Source of the DNA: Halalkalibacter sp. APA_J-10(15)
Lineage (GTDB): Bacteria > Bacillota > Bacilli > Bacillales > Bacillaceae_D
Assembly (NCBI RefSeq): GCF_023017105.1
Contig: NZ_JALKEV010000014.1
Coordinates: 62,001 to 126,000 of the forward strand
DNA length: 64,000 nucleotides
Reading direction: 5' to 3'
The notes beneath the pieces are model-generated. The model was not told the origin of the DNA, did no database searches, and saw nothing but the letters and a program-made list of their open reading frames with translations. This document shows, one piece after another, positions 31,461 to 41,424 of the stretch (the stretch's first letter is position 1; each line of letters begins with the position of its first letter). The position numbers and the translations under genes are program-made.

Positions 31461-31997
31461 TTGATATTATCAGGTAAAAGTATTCAAGAAAGGTGGGAGA
31501 AGAGAGAAATATCTATATCTCCCTTTGAACGTACAAGACAAATTCAACCTGCATCGGTTGATTTAAGGCTAGGAAATGAGTTTAAAATCGTTGATCAAGA
31601 TAAAGTTGAATTATTAAAAATGGATCAGCCTTCAATATATAAAAATATAGAGGTTATTCGTAATCGTATTGTTATACCACCACACTCGTTTATGCTTGCG
31701 ACAACACTAGAAACCATTAAACTACCCAATCATTTGACAGCATTTGTTGAAGGAAGAAGTTCTATTGGAAGATTAGGGTTATTCATTCAAAATGCTGGTT
31801 GGGTTGATCCGGGATTTTCTGGTCAAATTACGTTGGAATTGTACAATTCGAATCAAGTGCCAATTGAGGTGCAGGTCGGTCGGAGGATTTGTCAACTTGT
31901 TATAGCAGAATTAGACGAAAAGACTTTCCCATATAAGGGCAAGTATGCCGGACAATCAGGGGCAATGGAAAGCAAAGTTTATATGGATGTCGAATAA
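31461..31997 (+). CDS. dcd: dCTP deaminase
   Basis: A 178-residue member of the dCTP deaminase/dUTPase family. It starts MILSGKSI, has IQPASVDLRLG, then EGRSSIGRLGLF and WVDPGFSGQITLEL (the Glu of TLEL is the catalytic base in known Dcd), and GRRICQLV. It converts dCTP to dUTP (some homologues directly to dUMP) without a zinc ion. The TTG start is preceded by AAGGAGTGAG. It is coupled to the zagA-like gene and hence Zur-controlled. Most Bacilli use the zinc enzyme dCMP deaminase for this supply, so a zinc-sparing role is likely. Confidence 0.88.
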   Translation: MILSGKSIQERWEKREISISPFERTRQIQPASVDLRLGNEFKIVDQDKVELLKMDQPSIYKNIEVIRNRIVIPPHSFMLATTLETIKLPNHLTAFVEGRSSIGRLGLFIQNAGWVDPGFSGQITLELYNSNQVPIEVQVGRRICQLVIAELDEKTFPYKGKYAGQSGAMESKVYMDVE

Positions 31998-32013
31998 GAG
32001 GGGGGAAATGAAT

Positions 32014-32178
32014 TTTGCACTTTTCAACATCAAATAAGTATCGGACTCGTGGATTCGTATCTTTCCCTTTTCGTTCATCATATTTTTTGTGAGCAGCCGT
32101 ATGTCAAGCTTTACAAACATACATCCCGGCATCTTTATTAAATTTGAATTCACCTGATATCATTCGATTCCCCTGCAT
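32014..32178 (-). pseudogene. probable IS1182-type transposase remnant
   Basis: Read on the minus strand with stops: FNKDAGMYVCKA, HTAAHKKYDERKGKDTNPRV and RYLFDVEKCK. This resembles the Cys-containing segment of IS1182-family transposases ahead of CPLRDGCYKxGAKSK. Both ends are missing. With the relics at 26141-26500 and 28700-28860 it frames the zinc island. Confidence 0.4.
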
Positions 32179-32256
32179 CTATGTACGACCTAAATGATAA
32201 AATAAAATGACAGGGTAGTGTTTGATAAAATGAAACTTCAAACTGTAGATAAAAGT

Positions 32257-32287
32257 CCTTTGAGTCTCATTTCTCAAAGGCCTTTTT
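32257..32287 (+). terminator. terminator downstream of dcd
   Basis: CCTTTGAG pairs with CTCAAAGG around TCTCATTT, followed by CCTTTTTA. It is 260 nt beyond dcd and is the first good terminator on that strand. Confidence 0.7.
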
Positions 32288-32862
32288 AGGCTATTTCTCT
32301 TATTTTTTTATCGTTGAAGAGTAGGGAATGTCTATCTTACCTCTCAACAAAGCGTGCCCCCCATCCCGGGAGCGAGGGAAAAGCTCTCCTTCAAGTCCGA
32401 AGTAAACGATCCCTTTTTCAGCGGCCTCCATATGTGGCCTTTGGAGATAACCTCCTCTTATTTTCGTATTCTGAACATAATAAACATTCTAGCGTCCATT
32501 TGGGGAATAGTGTTAATCGTTTGTTAAGGAAGTGAAGAAGTTTAAAACCTTCTACATGTATGTTTTATTTCTATTGTTAGTTAATTAATTCAAGTTATAA
32601 TTTTTGCCCCTTTAGCAAGCCATATCTTCCCGAGCGTATGTTGGTGAATCGTCTTTAGATGGACTATTTTGTTGTTTGAGGATTATTGAATTGTAAATGT
32701 TAATGAATATTAGAGGATAAATAAAATGAGTAAATAGTCATATGTTTTATGAAAAATAAGATGAAACTAAATAAATATACCAAAAATATTAAATTAATAC
32801 TATACATTGTTAAGAAAATCTACCTATAATGAAGCTTGAACTGAACATGTGGAGGGATTTTT

Positions 32863-34902
32863 TTGTCAATTAAAGTAAAATTAATGATTTTATTTACCTC
32901 ACTCATAGTATTTATCGCAGCTGGAGTTGGAGGACTTTCGATTTGGAATAGCTCAAATACGATTGAAGGTGAAGCGGAGTTAAATCTTTCAAGTGTTGCA
33001 GTGGAAAGTGCCTCGTTAGTTAATGCAACCTTAAGGCAGCACACGAACTTTTTAGAAGCTTTAGCAGAGAATTCAATCATTACAAATGAAGAAGATCGGA
33101 TAGGGTATTTTAATGAAATAGCGAATAAATATGAGTACATTGACTTTTCATTTGCGGGCTCATCAGGTCAAGTTGAATCTTTAACGAATCATAGTGAATG
33201 GACAGATGTAAGTGGGGAAGCTTTTTTTGAAAGAGCGATAACAGGTGAACCGGCTACGTCTGACGTTTTTTTAAGTGTAGAAAACCAAGCTCCTCTTGTA
33301 TCATATGCAGTTCCTGTCTATGAAAATAATCAAATTTCTGGTGTACTTATAGGTACAAAGGATGCTAGTCACTTAACTGATATCATTTATGAAATTAAAT
33401 ATGGGAACTATGAATCGACGCGAGGGTTTATTGCTAACAAGGCTGGAACATTTCAAGCACATCCAGAGTATATGCTAGTCGAGTGGCAACTAAATTTAAT
33501 TGAAATGGCTAATATGCGAGAGATGGTCGAGCAAGGCTTTATTGATGAAGAAGAAGCTGATTTTTCAGTTGAACCTTTAGGTCAATTGTTCGAGCAAAGA
33601 ATTAGTCAAGGTGAAGTAGGCTTTGGTGAACATTCCTTTGACGGTATTCGTACATTAGTTGGATATGCTCCTGTCACAGGAACAGATTGGGTCATTGTTG
33701 TTGAGGTAGATGATCATGAAATCTTCCAATCTTTAAACGAATTGGTTATTTCATTAATTATTTTTATCGTTATCTTTATCATTATTGGAGTAGCAAGTAC
33801 ATATTGGGTTAGTCATTCAATGAGTAAACCTATTAAAGCTGTAACGACTGAACTAAATAAGCTTGCCAATTTTGATTTGCAATCTAAAGATGCACTTCAA
33901 AAGTTCGAGAAAAGAAAAGACGAAATTGGTAAAATGATTGCTGCGCTAAGCAAAATGCAATTAAATTTTGTTGATTTAATTAAGGCTTCTAGAACGCTTT
34001 CTGGAAGAGTCTTAACTTCTTCTGAAGTTCTAACTGAAAGAAGTCTACTTACAGAAAGAGCCTCTACTGAAGTATCACAAGCAATTGACGGTATCGCTTC
34101 TGGTGCAGTAGAACAGGCGGAGGATACGGAAAAAGGATCGAGTCAAGTGCAAGAATTAAGCGATCATATGAATAACAATTTGAAGCAACTGATTGTATTA
34201 ACAAAGGCGATCAAAGAGGTTACGTCGTTAAAGGAGCATGGTGAAAAGAATTTACATGAATTAATGGACAAAACAGAGGCTAACTCTAAATCGATCCAAG
34301 ATATAAAAAAAATTATCGTCAATACGGATGAGAGCGCAGAGAAAATTGAAGCAGCGAGTCATATGATACGGAGTATTTCAGAACAGACCAATCTACTTGC
34401 ATTAAATGCTGCGATTGAGGCAGCTCGTGCAGGGGAAGCAGGAAAAGGTTTTGCTGTTGTAGCAGATGAAGTTCGTAAGCTTGCCGAACAATCCAATACG
34501 TTTACAGAAGAGATTGTTCAGATTATTCAAGAGTTAATTAGTAAGACAGACCACGCTGTTTCGACAGTTGGATTAGTAGAAGAGCATGCCGTTATTCAAA
34601 CTAGAAGCATAGAAGAAACGCGTCAACAATTTGGTGAAATGGCAAATGTTATCGAGAATATGCAAAACTCTGCTAATCAAATTACGAACTCTAGTGATCA
34701 AATGCAGATGAAAAAAGAAGAAATAATAGGGTTAATTAATAACCTATCGGCGATTTCAGAGGAAAATGCAGCAACGACAGAGGAAGCTACGGCCTCCGTA
34801 GATGAACAAACTTCATCGATTAAAGAAATTGCCCGAGCGAGTGAAGAGTTAGCAGAGCTAGCAACAGAAATGACTAAAAGTATTGAGCAGTTTAAAATTT
34901 AA
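32863..34902 (+). CDS. methyl-accepting chemotaxis protein with dCache sensor
   Basis: A 679-residue chemoreceptor. Helix 1 (about 8-28) and helix 2 (about 287-310) enclose an extracellular sensor of about 255 residues with a dCache layout. A HAMP domain ([21 protein letters not shown]) and a long cytoplasmic coiled coil follow. The kinase-control tip is [21 protein letters not shown], then [16 protein letters not shown]. The C-terminus has no CheR-tethering pentapeptide. A TTG start is used, with GGAGGGAT at good spacing. The ligand is unknown. Monocistronic with its own terminator. Confidence 0.93.
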   Translation: MSIKVKLMILFTSLIVFIAAGVGGLSIWNSSNTIEGEAELNLSSVAVESASLVNATLRQHTNFLEALAENSIITNEEDRIGYFNEIANKYEYIDFSFAGSSGQVESLTNHSEWTDVSGEAFFERAITGEPATSDVFLSVENQAPLVSYAVPVYENNQISGVLIGTKDASHLTDIIYEIKYGNYESTRGFIANKAGTFQAHPEYMLVEWQLNLIEMANMREMVEQGFIDEEEADFSVEPLGQLFEQRISQGEVGFGEHSFDGIRTLVGYAPVTGTDWVIVVEVDDHEIFQSLNELVISLIIFIVIFIIIGVASTYWVSHSMSKPIKAVTTELNKLANFDLQSKDALQKFEKRKDEIGKMIAALSKMQLNFVDLIKASRTLSGRVLTSSEVLTERSLLTERASTEVSQAIDGIASGAVEQAEDTEKGSSQVQELSDHMNNNLKQLIVLTKAIKEVTSLKEHGEKNLHELMDKTEANSKSIQDIKKIIVNTDESAEKIEAASHMIRSISEQTNLLALNAAIEAARAGEAGKGFAVVADEVRKLAEQSNTFTEEIVQIIQELISKTDHAVSTVGLVEEHAVIQTRSIEETRQQFGEMANVIENMQNSANQITNSSDQMQMKKEEIIGLINNLSAISEENAATTEEATASVDEQTSSIKEIARASEELAELATEMTKSIEQFKI

Positions 34903-34907
34903 GTTTT

Positions 34908-34950
34908 ATAGGCCATAGGAGAAGGTACTTCTTTTCCTATGGCCTTATTC
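34908..34950 (+). terminator. terminator of the chemoreceptor gene
   Basis: GGCCATAGGAGAAG pairs with CTTTTCCTATGGCC, followed by TTATTC, directly after the stop. Confidence 0.75.
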
Positions 34951-35018
34951 ATTTCTCAATAATGAATAACATGATACAATGTGAAGGATGCGTTTTCATA
35001 AAAGGAGAAGTTCTATTG

Positions 35019-36266
35019 ATGCAATCAAGTTCACTATTAAAGCTGCACGAAGAAGGTCGATCACAAACGCTAGCAACGAAAAAAGATCATGTTATTTTTT
35101 CTTGTGTGATATTTTGTTTTTGGTTTTGTACATATGTTTATATTCCGGTATTTTCTCTTTATTTAGAATCGATTCATTTTACTTACTCAATGATTGGAGT
35201 CATTTTAGGAAGCTATGGTTTAACACAAATCTTATTACGCTTTCCACTCGGCGTGCTTTCTGACAAGCTCTTTGGTATTCGTAAGCATCTATTGACATTT
35301 GGTTTTTTAGCTGGGATTGCAAGTGGTCTAATTCTTATATTCTCTGAATCATTTATTTCGATTTTCATTGCGCGCTTGTTAGCTGGAGTGACGGCGGCAA
35401 TGTGGGTAATGGCAACCGTTTTATATTCTCATTATGTGAAAGAGCAATTTGCAGCTAAAGCGATGAGTCGTATTCAATTTTTAACCGTGTTTGCTCAATT
35501 TATCAGTATGATGATAAGCGGCTACCTCGTTTATTATTTTGGTTGGAAGGCACCGTTTTGGGTGGCGACAGTAGCTGCTGTTATTGGAACGATCCTTGTA
35601 TTACAAGTGAAAGATTTCTCAGTAAAAAGAGAGAATGCTTTACCGCTAAGTTATTATTTTAAACAAACGTTTCGAATAAGAGGGTTACTTTTCATTACAT
35701 TGCTTTCATTAGGAGCACATTCTATATTGTTTATTACGATATTTGGTTTTTCACCTATGTATGTTTCACAGCTCACAGAATCGTCATATGCTGTGACGGT
35801 GTTAGTGTGTGCTTTCTTCATACCGCATGCTCTGGCAGCTATTTGGCTCATGTTTCGTACCATTAAACAGCAAAGTCAAATGAAAATCTTAATCATCAGC
35901 TTTATTCTAACAGCTTTTTTTGTTTTACTTGTTCCATTTGTTCAAGCGTGGATATTTGTCGTGCTTTTACATGCTGGCTTGGGGCTATCGCTTGGCTTTA
36001 TTTTCCCGTTGCTTCTAACGATAGTCATACAAGTAAGTGATGAAAAATTGAAGAATTCAGCAATGGGCTTTTATCAATCCTTTTATGCGCTAGGTATTAT
36101 GGTTGGGCCACTTATAGCTGGAGAGGTAGCTGAATTAACGAATTTACTAAGTATATTCTATCTTTGCGGAATCATTGCTATTTTCTGCACCATTGTTGTT
36201 GTACTAACTCAGAAAAGTCGTGTTGTTTATAAGAAGAGGGAGGTTAAAGAGGCTAAAGAACAGTGA
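35019..36266 (+). CDS. major facilitator superfamily transporter
   Basis: A 415-residue protein with twelve predicted helices. The MFS loop 2-3 signature appears as RFPLGVLSDKLFGIRKHL, and a central loop separates helices 6 and 7. The 30-residue N-terminus is hydrophilic. ATG at 35019 follows AAAGGAGAAG; upstream in-frame codons lack a ribosome site. Substrate unknown. It precedes a GH95 glycosidase by 146 bp on the same strand, so uptake of a sugar or sugar-derived product is possible, but drug-exporter relatives are equally close by eye. Confidence 0.85.
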   Translation: MQSSSLLKLHEEGRSQTLATKKDHVIFSCVIFCFWFCTYVYIPVFSLYLESIHFTYSMIGVILGSYGLTQILLRFPLGVLSDKLFGIRKHLLTFGFLAGIASGLILIFSESFISIFIARLLAGVTAAMWVMATVLYSHYVKEQFAAKAMSRIQFLTVFAQFISMMISGYLVYYFGWKAPFWVATVAAVIGTILVLQVKDFSVKRENALPLSYYFKQTFRIRGLLFITLLSLGAHSILFITIFGFSPMYVSQLTESSYAVTVLVCAFFIPHALAAIWLMFRTIKQQSQMKILIISFILTAFFVLLVPFVQAWIFVVLLHAGLGLSLGFIFPLLLTIVIQVSDEKLKNSAMGFYQSFYALGIMVGPLIAGEVAELTNLLSIFYLCGIIAIFCTIVVVLTQKSRVVYKKREVKEAKEQ

Positions 36267-36412
36267 CATTCGGATGTAAGGCTCTTTTATTGTTTGCTAA
36301 AAAATATTGACAGATAAACGTGTGTTCTATCATTGTTTGCCTTTAGGAGAAGGTTGGAAAGAATGATGCTTCAAATAAAAGCTAATCAAATCGATTTTTG
36401 GAGGAGATTAAG

Positions 36413-38698
36413 ATGAATCAATCGTTATGGTATAAGCAAGCTGCCAATGATTGGAACGAAGCTTTACCAGTTGGCAATGGACGTTTAGGGGGGATGGTTT
36501 TTGGTACGGTTCAACAGGAGCACATCCAATTAAATGAAGACTCTATTTGGTATGGTGGTCCCATAGATCGAAATAATCGTGATGCTAGAAGGAACCTAGA
36601 TCAAGTAAGAAGACGATTAAGAGAAGGCAGGTTGAAGGAAGCTGAAGAGCTAACAGAATTGGCATTTATGGGAACGCCTGAATCACAACGACATTATGAA
36701 CCATTAGGAGATCTCTATTTCCAGTTTAAAGATCACGATGATTTCGAGGGATATGAAAGGTCTTTGGATCTGCAACAAGGGATTGCAAATGTACAATATC
36801 AACTAAAGAGAGAATCTTATCATCGAGAAATATTCACTAGTTATCCCGATCAAGTGATGGTTATTCGATTAACAACTTCAAAGAAAGAAGGTCTATCTTT
36901 TAGGACATATTTGGATCGAGGGAACGCAAAGAATTTCGATGAAATGAAAGCGATTACTAATAATCGATTAATGCTAAATGGAAAGACTGGCGGTGTTGAT
37001 GGAATTGGATTTGTGATGATGATCGATGTGAGAGCGGATAGTGGATCAATTGAAACGATAGGTAATCGCTTGATGGTCGAAAATGCACATGCGGTGACCA
37101 TTTGTTTAGCTGCTGCAACAACGTATCGTTTTACAGATCCTACAGAGCAATGTAAGCAATTGCTAGACGTTGCAACGAAAACAAGTTACGAGACATTAAG
37201 AGAAAGACATATAGGTGATTATCAATCTTTGTACAAACGTGTTCAGTTTAAATTACACGAAAATGAAGACTTAGACACGTTGGCAACGGATGAACGTCTC
37301 GAACGTATGAAGAACGATGATGACGACTTTGGCTTGATCACAACGTATTTTCATTTCGGACGATATTTATTAATCGCTTCTAGTAGAGTGGGATCGTTGC
37401 CAGCAACGTTACAAGGTATTTGGAATGACCAAATGAATCCCCCATGGGATAGCAAATATACGATTAATATTAATACCGAAATGAATTATTGGCCTGCAGA
37501 GGTTTGTCATTTACAAGAATGTCATCAGCCACTATTTGATCATATTGAAAAAGTACGGATTAATGGAAGTGTAACAGCAGCTAAAATGTATGGGTGTCGA
37601 GGCTTTGTTGCTCATCATAATACTGATATTTGGGGAGATACTGCTCCGCAAGATCGATATATGCCAGCTAGTATTTGGCCATTAGGTGCAGCTTGGCTGA
37701 GCCTACATATTTGGGAGCATTATGAGTATAACTTAAATGAAGACTTTCTTGCCACATATTACGATATATTAAAAGAAGCAGCATTATTCTTTGTCGATTT
37801 TTTAGTCGAAACGGAAGATGGCTATTTGATCACGTCGCCATCGGTTTCTCCCGAAAATACGTACTTATTACCAAATGGTGAGAAAGGTGTCTTATGCGAA
37901 GCGCCATCGATGGATAGTCAGATCATCTTTTCATTATTCAGCGCTGTTGTTGAGGCAAGTGCTATTTTAAACAAAGATGAAGACTATCGTCAGCAATTAA
38001 TAGACTTAAGAAGTAAGCTACCTCGACCACAAATAGGTAAACACGGTCAAGTTCAAGAATGGCTGGAAGATTATGATGAACTAGAACCCGGACATCGTCA
38101 TATTTCTCACCTTTTTGCTCTTCATCCAAGTAATCAAATTGCTCCTAGAAAAACTCCAGAATTGGCTCATGCAGCGAAAGCCACATTGCAACGGAGATTA
38201 AAGTATGGCGGCGGACATACGGGATGGAGTCGTGCGTGGATTATTAACATGTGGTCACGATTAGAAGAGGGTGAGAAGGCCTATGAAAATATTGTACAAC
38301 TACTAACACAATCAACACTGCCAAACCTTTTTGATAATCATCCTCCTTTTCAAATTGATGGGAACTTTGGTGGGACAGCCGGAATCGCTGAGATGATCGT
38401 TCAAAGTCATCTGAACGAAATTCATCTACTACCTTCCCTCCCTGAAAAATGGGAAGCTGGTTATGTAAAAGGTTTACGAGCAAAAGGTGGGTTTGAAGTG
38501 GACATTCTGTGGGAAATAAATACACTTGTAAAGGCAGAAATACTCTCATCAAAAGGGCAACGCTGTATAGTGCGAACCAATAGAAAAGTACACATCACAA
38601 ATCAACAGAAGCAGGTGAGATATATTGAGGTTGAACCTAACGTCTACCAATTTGCGACAAGTGTGAATGGAAGGTATGAGATTGTAGGAGTTGGATAA
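36413..38698 (+). CDS. GH95 alpha-L-fucosidase/galactosidase, intracellular
   Basis: A 761-residue glycoside hydrolase of family 95. Hallmarks: [21 protein letters not shown] and [20 protein letters not shown] at the N-terminus, [13 protein letters not shown] (the two Asn that activate water), [10 protein letters not shown] (proposed acid Glu), [23 protein letters not shown], and [16 protein letters not shown] (Asp). No signal peptide, so it acts on imported oligosaccharides. The family removes alpha-1,2-L-fucose or L-galactose from plant xyloglucan or glycans. ATG at 36413 is set by GGAGGAG. It may share regulation with the next gene. Confidence 0.92.
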   Translation: MNQSLWYKQAANDWNEALPVGNGRLGGMVFGTVQQEHIQLNEDSIWYGGPIDRNNRDARRNLDQVRRRLREGRLKEAEELTELAFMGTPESQRHYEPLGDLYFQFKDHDDFEGYERSLDLQQGIANVQYQLKRESYHREIFTSYPDQVMVIRLTTSKKEGLSFRTYLDRGNAKNFDEMKAITNNRLMLNGKTGGVDGIGFVMMIDVRADSGSIETIGNRLMVENAHAVTICLAAATTYRFTDPTEQCKQLLDVATKTSYETLRERHIGDYQSLYKRVQFKLHENEDLDTLATDERLERMKNDDDDFGLITTYFHFGRYLLIASSRVGSLPATLQGIWNDQMNPPWDSKYTININTEMNYWPAEVCHLQECHQPLFDHIEKVRINGSVTAAKMYGCRGFVAHHNTDIWGDTAPQDRYMPASIWPLGAAWLSLHIWEHYEYNLNEDFLATYYDILKEAALFFVDFLVETEDGYLITSPSVSPENTYLLPNGEKGVLCEAPSMDSQIIFSLFSAVVEASAILNKDEDYRQQLIDLRSKLPRPQIGKHGQVQEWLEDYDELEPGHRHISHLFALHPSNQIAPRKTPELAHAAKATLQRRLKYGGGHTGWSRAWIINMWSRLEEGEKAYENIVQLLTQSTLPNLFDNHPPFQIDGNFGGTAGIAEMIVQSHLNEIHLLPSLPEKWEAGYVKGLRAKGGFEVDILWEINTLVKAEILSSKGQRCIVRTNRKVHITNQQKQVRYIEVEPNVYQFATSVNGRYEIVGVG

Positions 38699-38836
38699 CA
38701 GGAAAAAAATAAATTGCTTACATTCATTTCTTAAGTGAGTGTAGGCTTGTTCTATTACCTAGCGTGAATTGAAGCTAGAACATAAAAGTATAGGAATGAT
38801 AAATAAGTATTTAATCGATATAATGGAGGGATTTAA

Positions 38837-39730
38837 ATGAAACTCTTGTCTATGAAGAAAAATGGACAACTTAATTTAGGTGTGAAAGTGGAGCAAGGGA
38901 TTGTAAATATTAATGAAGCATTACGACATGTAAAAGGAGAAGTAGGTACGTCGGTAATGGAAATTTTACGTGGAGGAGAAAAAGCTTTAGCTGACTTACA
39001 GGTGTATATTAATTCCTTACCTTTATCTGAACAGCCTCCCTACATTGTCCCTGAAGAAGAAGTTGAATGGGGAGCGTGTGTGCCTAAACCAAATAAAATT
39101 ATTTGTGTTGGTTTAAATTATCGAAAACATGCCGATGAAACAAATGCACCATATCCGGAAGTCCCTATTCTTTTTAATAAATTTAACAATACGTTAACAG
39201 GTCATCAATGCGACATCGCAGTTCCGAAAGTGACAAATAAGCTAGATTATGAAGTTGAGCTAGCCGTTGTCATTGGGAAAAACGCTAAAAATGTAAGAAA
39301 GGATGAAGCACTGAATTATGTTGCAGGATATTGTACAGCAAATGATTTATCAGCACGGGATCTTCAATTTTTAACTCCTCAATGGTTGCTTGGAAAGACG
39401 TGTGATGATTTTTCCCCATTAGGTCCTTATTTAGTAACAGCAGATGAAGTTGGCGATCCTAACCAATTAGCGTTAAAAACCTTTGTGAATGGAGAAATCC
39501 GTCAAGATTCACATACATCAGATATGATTTTCTATGTGGATGAAATCGTCAGTTACATTTCTAAACATATGACATTAACACCAGGTGATATCATTTTAAC
39601 AGGAACACCTGAAGGCGTCGCGCTTGGTTTGCCAGAAAACGAACAAGTATACATTAAACCTAGTGATGAAGTAACTGTGGAGGTTGAAAAGCTTGGTGCT
39701 TTAACAAATCGTTTTGTAGCAGAAAAGTAG
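38837..39730 (+). CDS. fumarylacetoacetate hydrolase family protein
   Basis: A 297-residue FAH-family enzyme. The catalytic fold is marked by KIICVGLNYRKHADE, the metal-ligand stretch KLDYEVELAVVIGKNAKNV, CTANDLSARDLQ, and ILTGTPEGVALG. Family members cleave C-C bonds or hydrate acylpyruvates, for instance in the degradation of fuconate, rhamnonate or aromatic acids. Its position behind a GH95 fucosidase suggests a role in deoxy-sugar acid breakdown, but no partner dehydratase or dehydrogenase is here, so the substrate is open. TGGAGGGA precedes the ATG. Confidence 0.85.
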   Translation: MKLLSMKKNGQLNLGVKVEQGIVNINEALRHVKGEVGTSVMEILRGGEKALADLQVYINSLPLSEQPPYIVPEEEVEWGACVPKPNKIICVGLNYRKHADETNAPYPEVPILFNKFNNTLTGHQCDIAVPKVTNKLDYEVELAVVIGKNAKNVRKDEALNYVAGYCTANDLSARDLQFLTPQWLLGKTCDDFSPLGPYLVTADEVGDPNQLALKTFVNGEIRQDSHTSDMIFYVDEIVSYISKHMTLTPGDIILTGTPEGVALGLPENEQVYIKPSDEVTVEVEKLGALTNRFVAEK

Positions 39731-39870
39731 ATGTTCATTTAAGCTATTGTAAGAGCAAGATGCTAGCTCTTACAGGGGATATATTTTGATTTGCAACATT
39801 CGAACGATATTATGCGGTTAGGATAATTGGATGATTCGCGTAAAAATACAATCATGTATAAATGATGACG

Positions 39871-39910
39871 GATGCCTAAAGGCTAGCATGTTCCTTTAGG
39901 CATCTTTTTT
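39871..39910 (+). terminator. terminator downstream of the FAH-family gene
   Basis: GATGCCTAAAGG pairs perfectly with CCTTTAGGCATC around a 10-nt loop, followed by six T. A smaller hairpin (GTAAGAGC/GCTCTTAC) lies closer to the stop at about 39749-39772. Confidence 0.88.
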
Positions 39911-39992
39911 ATTTAAGTTTCTGGATAAAAAAGGATTAATATACAAATGGTAATAGATGGTGAACGTAAACTAATTTAGAAAGGTGTTAAAA

Positions 39993-40499
39993 ATGAAGAC
40001 TGTGAAGCAAACAAATGAAAGAACACCTCGTCTCAATTCAAAACGAGTTTATCGCAAACGAAATTTTTGGTCAGGCTTTCTGTTTGGAATAGGGTTAATT
40101 GCTTTTATTGATGAAATGATTTTTCATCAATTACTCCATTGGCATCATTTTTATGACTTAGCGACGACCAATATTGGACTTATTTCCGACGGACTGTTTC
40201 ATGCCTTTAGTTGGTTCGCGACAATTGCCGGGCTATTTTTATTTGCTGATTTACAACGTCGTGGTGGAATTTGGATGAGGAGATGGTGGAGTGGCGTTTT
40301 GATTGGAGCGGGCTTATTTCAATTATATGATGGTACGATTCAGCATAAAGTAATGGGTATCCATCAAATACGTTATGTGGAAGATGTGTTTGTTTATGAT
40401 GTGACGTGGAACTTATTAGCTACATTACTTATTGTTATCGGAACCATTATATTTTTGGGATCGAACTATGAAATAAATCGTTCAGGGGCAGCAATTTAA
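39993..40499 (+). CDS. DUF2243 membrane protein
   Basis: A 168-residue protein with four predicted helices. It carries the DUF2243 pattern FGIGLIAFIDEMIFHQLLHWHHFYD, LISDGLFHAFSWF, and GVLIGAGLFQLYDGTIQHKVM, rich in conserved His and Asp. Such proteins often occur next to a CtaG-like gene, as here, where start and stop share one base. The His-rich helices hint at copper or haem handling in cytochrome oxidase assembly, but this is not established. ATG at 39993 has AAAGGTG upstream. Confidence 0.82.
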   Translation: MKTVKQTNERTPRLNSKRVYRKRNFWSGFLFGIGLIAFIDEMIFHQLLHWHHFYDLATTNIGLISDGLFHAFSWFATIAGLFLFADLQRRGGIWMRRWWSGVLIGAGLFQLYDGTIQHKVMGIHQIRYVEDVFVYDVTWNLLATLLIVIGTIIFLGSNYEINRSGAAI

Positions 40500-41299
40500 T
40501 GACAGGTCATCAGTACGATCCAATTACAGAAAGCCTGCTTGCAATGCCTTTTGTTGTTGCTTGCTTTATATATTTGGTCTGTGTGTTTATTTCAAATCGT
40601 CGTTTCAAAAAGTGGAGTGTGCTACGTACTTTATGTTGGAGTACAGGTTGTATATGTGCGCTTTTTTCACTTTATGGACCAATAGTACATTGGGCTCATG
40701 TTGACTTCAAAGGGCATATGGTCGCTCATTTATTATTAGGGATGCTTGCTCCGTTGTTAATGGTATTGGCGGCTCCGATCACATTACTATTACGAACTTT
40801 ACCAGTAACAAACGCAAGAATACTTGCAAAATGGTTAAAGATTAAACCGATTCATTTCATGATGAATCCGATCGTTGCCTCTCTTATAAATATCGGTGGC
40901 TTGTGGTTATTGTATAATACAGAATTATTTATGTTGATGCATCACAATTCAGTCATTTATATGATTATCCATGTCCATATCTTTTTGGCTGGTTATGTGT
41001 TTACAGCCTCGATGCTACAAATAGAACCATCACCGCAACGGACAAGCTATTTGTTTCGTTCCATAACTTTAATTGTTGCTCTAGCAGCTCATGGTATTTT
41101 AGCAAAGGTTATCTACGTATTTCCACCAAAAGGGGTTGATCGTATACTAGCTGAAAAAGGGGCAATGCTGATGTACTACGGTGGAGATCTTATTGATGCT
41201 GTAATTATTTTTATTTTATGCTATCAGTGGTATCGACACTCAAGACCGAGAGGAGTAGATAGCGTAGGCTCTACTATGAATGAAGGAAATTCTATCTAA
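40499..41299 (+). CDS. CtaG-like cytochrome c oxidase assembly protein
   Basis: A 266-residue protein with seven predicted helices of the caa3-type CtaG family. The family histidines appear in HWAHVDFKGHMVAHLLLGMLAPLL-like sequence (FKGHMVAHLLLGMLAPL), MHHNSVIYMIIHVHIFLAGYVF, and LAAHGILAKVIY. B. subtilis CtaG is needed for active caa3 oxidase, probably through copper insertion. The ATG overlaps the DUF2243 stop by one base, so the two are translationally coupled. No cta structural genes are in the window. Confidence 0.85.
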   Translation: MTGHQYDPITESLLAMPFVVACFIYLVCVFISNRRFKKWSVLRTLCWSTGCICALFSLYGPIVHWAHVDFKGHMVAHLLLGMLAPLLMVLAAPITLLLRTLPVTNARILAKWLKIKPIHFMMNPIVASLINIGGLWLLYNTELFMLMHHNSVIYMIIHVHIFLAGYVFTASMLQIEPSPQRTSYLFRSITLIVALAAHGILAKVIYVFPPKGVDRILAEKGAMLMYYGGDLIDAVIIFILCYQWYRHSRPRGVDSVGSTMNEGNSI

Positions 41300-41424
41300 G
41301 TGATGAATCAGTGAGCTTCAAGTATGATAAGTATTAATTAATGTACATAAATAAATCAATATGATACACTTTAAAGCGATAAAAGATAGATAAAGGATGT
41401 CCTTTATGCCGTAAGAGTCAGGGG

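Larger units (their letters stand above)
31998..32862. other. 865-bp gene-poor region
   Basis: It contains the transposase relic, a terminator (32257-32287), and a GC-richer patch around 32350-32440. The patch includes CCCTTTTTCAGCGGCC, which matches one end of the 43 kb palindromic repeat. The last 300 bp are AT-rich promoter-like sequence. The open frame at 32314-32535 has no ribosome site or family resemblance. Confidence 0.5.

Noticed and set aside
32314-32535. 73-codon open frame downstream of dcd
   Set aside because: No ribosome site, unusual composition, and it covers a piece of a palindromic repeat.
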